Shown here: positions 6,129-10,428 of the stretch, in pieces | Layout: every line of letters begins with the position of its first letter | Numbering within the stretch: the stretch's first letter is position 1 | NCBI GenBank assembly: GCA_016868095.1 | Contig: VGHV01000058.1 | Location: 1 to 10,428 of the forward strand | From: Betaproteobacteria bacterium | GTDB lineage: Bacteria > Pseudomonadota > Gammaproteobacteria > Burkholderiales > Burkholderiaceae_E | Reading direction: 5' to 3' | Length of the DNA stretch: 10,428 bases | Position numbers and translations under genes: made by a program | The notes under the pieces: generated by a model | Told to the model about the DNA's origin: nothing | Database searches by the model: none | The model's input: the letters and a program-made list of their open reading frames with translations, nothing else

Positions 6129-7951
6129 TCGGTTCCTAAAAAGCCACCACTTTGATGCGCCCAAAGTCTTGCATAAAGACCGTTTTGGGCGAGCAAATCC
6201 TGGTGGCTTCCCTCTTCCACAATACGACCGCCATCCATGACGATCAGTCGATCCATCGCTGCAATCGTGCTGAGTCGATGGGCAATGGCTAATACGGTTT
6301 TGCCTTGCATCAGCTGATTTAGGCTTTGCTGAATAGCCGCTTCGATTTCGCTATCGAGTGCGCTGGTTGCCTCATCTAAAATGAGTATTGGTGCATTTTT
6401 TATCATGACGCGCGCAATAGCGACGCGCTGTCTTTGGCCGCCAGAAAGCTTCACACCACGCTCACCCACATGGGCCTCGTAGGCTTTGCGGCCTGCAGGA
6501 TCAGTGAGGTTATCAATAAAGGTCTCAGCTTGGGCGCGTTGCGCTGCATGGCGCATCATGGCTTCACTCGCCTGAGGATTTCCGTAGAGAAGGTTGTCGC
6601 GCACCGAGCGATGCAATAGGGATGTATCTTGGGTAACCATACCGATTTGCTGACGCAGACTCGTCTGTTTGACTTGAGCAATGTCCTGGTCATCGATCCG
6701 GATCGAACCCGACTGAAGATCATAAAAGCGCAAGAGCAAATTTGTCACTGTGCTCTTGCCTGCGCCCGAAGGACCGACCAAGCCGATTTTTTCGCCTGCA
6801 GCGATCCGCAGATTGAGATCATCGATGATCGAGCGCTGACCATCGTAGGAAAAACAAACCTTGGAGAAAACGATTTCACCGTTCGTCACCACCAATTCGC
6901 TTGCATGGTCTGCATCGACCACGCTTTGGCGTTTTGACAGCATATTCATGCCGTCGCGAACCGTGCCGATGTTTTCAAACAAACCTGCTAACTCCCACAT
7001 CACCCAATGGGAGATTCCGTTTAAGCGCAGTGCCATAGCGGTCGCAGCAGCTACGGCCCCCGCACCAACTTCGCCTTGAACCCACAAATGCAGCACCGTT
7101 GCGCTCGTGAGCAGAATAAGCAGCATGCTCAAGACGTGATTAATCATCTCAAAGCCACTGGCAAGACGCATTTGTGCATAAGCCGTTTGCATAAATTCGC
7201 TCATAGCACGTTTGGCGTAGTCGGCCTCACGATCAGCATGCGAAAATAATTTAACCGTTGCAATATTCGTATATGCATCGGTGATTCGGCCGGTCATGAG
7301 TGAACGCGCATCGGCTTGAAGTTTTCCGACCTTGCCGATACGTGGCACGAAAAAACGCAAAGCGAGCATGTAAGCTGCCACCCAACCGATAAAAGGTAGC
7401 AACATGAGCGGATCAAAACTGCCAAGGACTGCGACCATCGTGACAAAATAAATCACGACAAAGACCATAATGTCACAAACACTGATCAAAACATCGCGGA
7501 CCGCTAAGGCTGTTTGCATGACTTTGGTTGCGATACGGCCAGCGAATTCATCCTGATAAAAGCCCATGCTTTGCGAGAGCATGAGACGATGAAAATTCCA
7601 GCGCAAACGCATCGGAAAATTGCCATACAAGCTTTGATACTTGAATAAGGCTTGAAGACAAACCAATGAGATGCTTCCAAGCAAAAGCGCAGCAAGCCCT
7701 AAAAGCGCTCCGGCATGGTCCTGCCAAAAGCTCTCTGAAGGGCCTTTGGCTAGCCAGTCAACCAGCTCGCCAATCAGTGCAAACAAAATAGCTTCAAAAG
7801 CACCAATGGCTGCCGTGAGCAATGTGACCGCGAGCATGTAGCCGCGAACACCTTCGCTCACTTCCCATAGAAAGCGAACGAATTGTGCGGGTGGCGGTTT
7901 GGGATGTTGCTCGGGGTAAGCGTTTAAAAGCGACTCAAAAAATCGAAACAA
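6125..7951 (-). CDS. ABC exporter, fused permease and ATPase (MsbA-like type)
   Basis: A 608-residue half-transporter that should dimerise in the inner membrane and export a substrate using ATP. The N-terminal membrane domain (about 37-330) has hydrophobic segments near 37-64, 80-104, 155-177, 181-203 and 268-290. The ATPase domain has Walker A GPSGAGKST at 393-401, the Q-loop Gln441, signature LSGGQ at 502-506, Walker B ILILDE at 522-527 with Glu527, and H-loop His558, so it should be active. The order permease-then-ATPase and the length fit MsbA, multidrug and lipid exporters; the substrate is not evident. The start is TTG at 7951, 2 nt after the dioxygenase stop, with AAGAG 9 nt upstream. 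It is supported because the N-terminal FRFFESLL and a proline-rich linker (19-22) resemble relatives I recall, and the next Met is already in the first helix. It is last in the operon. Confidence 0.93.
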   Translation of the reverse strand: MFRFFESLLNAYPEQHPKPPPAQFVRFLWEVSEGVRGYMLAVTLLTAAIGAFEAILFALIGELVDWLAKGPSESFWQDHAGALLGLAALLLGSISLVCLQALFKYQSLYGNFPMRLRWNFHRLMLSQSMGFYQDEFAGRIATKVMQTALAVRDVLISVCDIMVFVVIYFVTMVAVLGSFDPLMLLPFIGWVAAYMLALRFFVPRIGKVGKLQADARSLMTGRITDAYTNIATVKLFSHADREADYAKRAMSEFMQTAYAQMRLASGFEMINHVLSMLLILLTSATVLHLWVQGEVGAGAVAAATAMALRLNGISHWVMWELAGLFENIGTVRDGMNMLSKRQSVVDADHASELVVTNGEIVFSKVCFSYDGQRSIIDDLNLRIAAGEKIGLVGPSGAGKSTVTNLLLRFYDLQSGSIRIDDQDIAQVKQTSLRQQIGMVTQDTSLLHRSVRDNLLYGNPQASEAMMRHAAQRAQAETFIDNLTDPAGRKAYEAHVGERGVKLSGGQRQRVAIARVMIKNAPILILDEATSALDSEIEAAIQQSLNQLMQGKTVLAIAHRLSTIAAMDRLIVMDGGRIVEEGSHQDLLAQNGLYARLWAHQSGGFLGTD

Positions 7952-7953
7952 GT

Positions 7954-8760
7954 CTACGAACTCTTCAAAGAAACTTCTGGAAACATAGCCACACCGAAAG
8001 CATCACCCGGCTCTAGGCCGTGTCCTTCAAGCGGCGGCGAGATGGCACCAACACGACTGGCGTATCGAGCGTCATCGCCAAGCCAGCGCATCGCCCAGGC
8101 GCGTCTGCGTCGACTGCTCGAGCGATTTCCCGGTGCACCGTGTACTGCAAGTGCATGGAAGGCGATCATATCGCCTGGCTCAAGTTCCCAACTCAAAAAC
8201 TCATGCTGATCGCGTTGCGCATCAAAATCTGGAATCGTCTCAAATCGTGGATCCTGGACCACAAAGTCTTTATCTTTTCGAAAATATTTAGGACTAAACC
8301 AACGCCCCCATCGATGGGATCCGCGAATATACTCAACGCACGTATCTTTCGATACCGGATCCATCGGAATCCAGAACGATACAAGTTGCTGGCCATCAAC
8401 AGGATAATAAGGTTGATCATGATGCCAGGGTGTGGACTCAGCAGTTCCTGGCTCCTTTACAAGCAAATGATCGTGATACCAAAAAACCCGTTGCGATCCC
8501 ATTAATTGCGCGGCAATCGATGCCATTGGCGAGTTGAATACAAAGCCTCTACAGGCATCGTGGCGTTGCCATAGTTGAAAATCGACAAAAAATAGACCAG
8601 GCGCACCTTGTGGGGTGTTTACTCGGGCGAGTGGCCCAGGATTTTGCATATCCTCATCGATAGCCGATGCGATCGCCTCTAGCCATGTCGGCTCGATAAC
8701 CTGGCGCAAGCAAATTGCACCGTCTTCTTGGTATTGTCTGACAAGTTGTGAATCAATCAT
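7954..8760 (-). CDS. Phytanoyl-CoA dioxygenase (PhyH) family Fe(II)/2-oxoglutarate oxygenase
   Basis: A 268-residue cytoplasmic enzyme of the PhyH family, which hydroxylates or otherwise oxidises a substrate while decarboxylating 2-oxoglutarate. The iron-binding triad is visible: His113 and Asp115 in TPWHHDQPYYP (110-120), and His207 in HALAVHGAPGN. The following basic run (Arg217-220 in RRRRAWAMRW) should include the arginine that binds the 2-oxoglutarate carboxylate. The blocks WYHDHLLVKEPGT (94-106), FWIPMDPVSKDTC (129-141) and IRGSHRWG (145-152) are typical of bacterial PhyH proteins. The family is broad, covering acyl-CoA, natural-product and osmolyte hydroxylases, so the name is not a substrate prediction. 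GGAGGA lies 6 nt before the ATG. It sits between an MFS transporter (16 bp upstream) and an ABC exporter (2 bp downstream), suggesting the oxidised product or its precursor is transported. Confidence 0.92.
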   Translation of the reverse strand: MIDSQLVRQYQEDGAICLRQVIEPTWLEAIASAIDEDMQNPGPLARVNTPQGAPGLFFVDFQLWQRHDACRGFVFNSPMASIAAQLMGSQRVFWYHDHLLVKEPGTAESTPWHHDQPYYPVDGQQLVSFWIPMDPVSKDTCVEYIRGSHRWGRWFSPKYFRKDKDFVVQDPRFETIPDFDAQRDQHEFLSWELEPGDMIAFHALAVHGAPGNRSSSRRRRAWAMRWLGDDARYASRVGAISPPLEGHGLEPGDAFGVAMFPEVSLKSS

Positions 8761-8766
8761 GCGTTT

Positions 8767-8772
8767 TCCTCC
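8767..8772 (-). promoter_or_regulatory. Strong Shine-Dalgarno of the PhyH gene
   Basis: GGAGGA on the minus strand lies 6 nt before ATG at 8760, within the 16-bp gap after the MFS stop. It fixes the start and implies good translation from the shared transcript. Confidence 0.75.
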
Positions 8773-8776
8773 GGCG

Positions 8777-10030
8777 CTACATCCTAAGCGATTGACGTGG
8801 AATTTGCGAAAGCAAGCCCATTAAGCTCAAAGCCCCCAGTAAATAGATCAGGCCAAGCGCCGATGACCAGCTCAAGCCAAAAGGCTCTCGTATGAGTTCG
8901 ATGAGGTCTGGCCAAAAAAAGGCGGTCATCACCACACCCAAGGTACGGCTTGTTAGGCTGGCTGCGCCAGCAACCCCGCGTTCATGAACAGCAGACTGTC
9001 CCATTACCCAATCGGTGTATACCATCTGAAAGAGCCCAAGGCCGATTCCTTGAAGCAATAGAGCTATTGCCAGACAGGCAGTCATCATCGAGCGATTAAG
9101 CCTGTGCTCAGCTTCGTTTTGCATACAAAGCATGGCCAGCGCAAGGCCGCCGAGCGCAAGAACTGCCAGTCCAAGACGAAAGCTATGCTGCGAGCCTTTT
9201 AATCGGATGATTCGAGGGCCAAGACTATTGCCAAACGCCATGCCTGCAGGCCAGGCAAATAACACCATGCCGACCATGCTCGAAGTAAGCTGCATGAAGT
9301 TCATCATCAAAAATGGAATCAATAACATACTTGTAAAGCCACAGCTTTGCGCCCATGCATGAAGTGCATGCGCTTTAAGTATGGGCGCACGACATTGATG
9401 GCGCATCGAACTTCCAAATGCAGAAAGCCCAGGCGAGGATTCAGTCCTGAGCGCTTGTTTGACCTCATGTCGCGCCAAATAACCAGCGATCGACAGACAA
9501 AGCATCGCCATGAGCGCAGCGGGCAAACGAAACCAGAATACGCCTGCCCAACCAAGGTAATAAATCATCACCCCGCCAATCAATGGCCCTAGCGCAGCTG
9601 TCACTGAGCTTAGTGCGCCATAGCTTGCGACAGCCCGCTCCTGCTGATCGCTACCCCACAGCTGCACCATCAATGCCGGCCCCACACTGAGCAATAAAGC
9701 CGAGGAAAGTCCCTGGAGCCCTCGGCCAATAAGTAGCTCGCTGTAGCTTGAGGCCATCGAACAATAGCCATAAGCCAAAACGCCTGTCCACAAACCAAAA
9801 CGAAACACCCGCAAGTAACCCTGTCGATCGCCCCAGGCACCAAGCATCATCATCAGGCATGCATAGGTAGATACATAAACAATAACCGTCCAGCGAATTG
9901 CTGAGACCTCACTTAAAAGTGCGTGGGCAATTGCAGGGAGAGCAACATTGACAGCCGTATCGGCCGCCGGCAGGCTCGTACCTAAGCCAATCGCTAAGAC
10001 GGTGAAGCGCTGCTGCGAGCTTGACGCCAC
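8777..10030 (-). CDS. MFS transporter, DHA2 (EmrB/QacA)-like drug:proton antiporter type
   Basis: A 417-residue integral membrane protein with about 12 hydrophobic segments in two halves, separated by a polar loop around 188-218. First-helix motif LPAADTAVNVALPAI (20-34) resembles the DHA2 signature. GAWGDRQGYLRVFRFG (64-79) matches MFS motif A in the loop between helices 2 and 3. The antiporter motif C pattern is seen in GALSSVTAALGPLIGG (138-153), which supports an exporter driven by proton exchange. DHA2 members usually have 14 helices; about 12 here suggests a shorter relative, though by-eye counting is approximate. The start is GTG at 10030: an in-frame TGA lies two codons upstream, and any start beyond the upstream gene's stop would remove part of helix 1. 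It overlaps the DUF423 gene by 37 bp, has no clear Shine-Dalgarno and is probably coupled to it. Substrate unknown. Confidence 0.88.
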   Translation of the reverse strand: MASSSQQRFTVLAIGLGTSLPAADTAVNVALPAIAHALLSEVSAIRWTVIVYVSTYACLMMMLGAWGDRQGYLRVFRFGLWTGVLAYGYCSMASSYSELLIGRGLQGLSSALLLSVGPALMVQLWGSDQQERAVASYGALSSVTAALGPLIGGVMIYYLGWAGVFWFRLPAALMAMLCLSIAGYLARHEVKQALRTESSPGLSAFGSSMRHQCRAPILKAHALHAWAQSCGFTSMLLIPFLMMNFMQLTSSMVGMVLFAWPAGMAFGNSLGPRIIRLKGSQHSFRLGLAVLALGGLALAMLCMQNEAEHRLNRSMMTACLAIALLLQGIGLGLFQMVYTDWVMGQSAVHERGVAGAASLTSRTLGVVMTAFFWPDLIELIREPFGLSWSSALGLIYLLGALSLMGLLSQIPRQSLRM

Positions 10031-10401
10031 AGGTCAATAAGGCATAACAGTGGACTTAGCCAGCCCGCCATAAGAAACAAGCCCCCCAAAGGAGTCAAGC
10101 GCGAAAATAAGGAATCGGCGATCAGCACTTTGCTATAAATACTGAATGAAAAGCAAAGGATACCCAGCCCCAAGAAAAGCGACGCAAGCCCAAGCGAAGC
10201 GTATGGCTGAGCGAGCCACCATCGTGCAATCACAAGCATGAGAAGACTATGAATCAAATGCATGCGAGCAGCCATATCGAATGCCACCTGATAGGCTTGG
10301 CTGTGATGACCAAGCGCGTGAGATGCAAGCGCTGATGCCACCACGGCAACCATCCCATTGAACAAGGCAAAAGCAATCGCAAAAAGTTTAGCTTTTTTCA
10401 T
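9994..10401 (-). CDS. DUF423 family small membrane protein (YgdD/YwdK-like)
   Basis: A 135-residue protein with four hydrophobic segments, about 5-27, 46-64, 69-90 and 103-124. It has the marks of the DUF423 family: SHAL at 27-30 at the end of helix 1, HLIHSL at 48-53, FSIYSKVL at 86-93, and LTPLGGLFLMAGW at 102-114. Members are common in bacteria, occur alone or in varied contexts, and have no settled function. Length is normal for the family, so the gene is complete, with its ATG at 10401 preceded in frame by a TGA at 10411-10413. The ribosome site is weak. It is first in the visible part of the block running through the MFS, PhyH and ABC genes. Its last eleven codons and stop overlap the MFS gene. 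A functional link to those genes is not shown by the sequence. Confidence 0.88.
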   Translation of the reverse strand: MKKAKLFAIAFALFNGMVAVVASALASHALGHHSQAYQVAFDMAARMHLIHSLLMLVIARWWLAQPYASLGLASLFLGLGILCFSFSIYSKVLIADSLFSRLTPLGGLFLMAGWLSPLLCLIDLWRQARSSASPS

Positions 10402-10428
10402 AGCATCGCATCATTCACAGCATGGCAT

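Noticed and set aside
8020..8505. Open frame of 161 codons on the plus strand opposite the PhyH gene
   Set aside because: It is antisense to a dioxygenase with an intact metal-binding triad, shows no family motif, and would be an isolated gene without a promoter.
1..10428. Mobile elements, CRISPR arrays, tRNA or rRNA genes
   Set aside because: I saw no transposase or integrase, no spaced direct repeats, and no tRNA-like or rRNA-like stretches. Nearly all of the window is protein-coding.
10402..10428. Possible 3' end of a further minus-strand gene before DUF423
   Set aside because: Only 27 bp are visible. A TGA occurs in frame with DUF423, but this cannot be told from chance.

Overview
The window looks like the chromosome of a Gram-negative proteobacterium. 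Betaproteobacteria (Burkholderiales or a relative) is my best guess, resting on three things recalled from the families: a lipobox protein with two SmpA/OmlA-like segments, a YfcG-type glutathione transferase, and an ABC exporter with the N-terminus I associate with that group. G+C is near one half by eye. Genes are packed with almost no spacing. I see no rRNA, tRNA, CRISPR array, transposase or phage gene. Lineage remains an inference.

The window divides into four transcription blocks. Block A (+ strand, 1-2282) holds the last codons of an unidentified gene, a classical SDR dehydrogenase with an intact catalytic tetrad, a 200-residue protein anchored by one membrane helix, and a multi-pass HTTM-like protein related to the membrane part of vitamin K-dependent gamma-carboxylase. 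Block B (- strand, 5288-2319) runs SDR-fold protein, then AMP-forming acyl-CoA synthetase, then lipoprotein. Its SDR has lost all four canonical catalytic residues. Blocks A and B converge on a GC-rich hairpin at 2299-2318.

Block C is a single glutathione S-transferase gene (+ strand, 5430-6128). It diverges from block B across 141 bp, which is the only sizeable intergenic region and the likely site of both promoters. It includes a reasonable sigma70-type promoter for block B with a perfect 10-bp palindrome in the spacer.

Block D (- strand, 10401-6125) runs DUF423 membrane protein, MFS transporter, PhyH-type Fe(II)/2-oxoglutarate dioxygenase, then ABC exporter (fused permease and ATPase). 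Spacing is a 37-bp overlap, then 16 bp, then 2 bp, so it should be one transcript. It ends tail-to-tail with the GST gene, overlapping it by 4 bp.

Block B plausibly activates and processes an acyl or carboxylic-acid substrate. Block D pairs an oxygenase with two transporters, which hints at modification and export of a small molecule or lipid. Block A couples a dehydrogenase to a poorly understood membrane pair. None of the substrates can be read from the sequence. The most unusual items are the HTTM/partner pair and the SDR without a tetrad beside the acyl-CoA synthetase.
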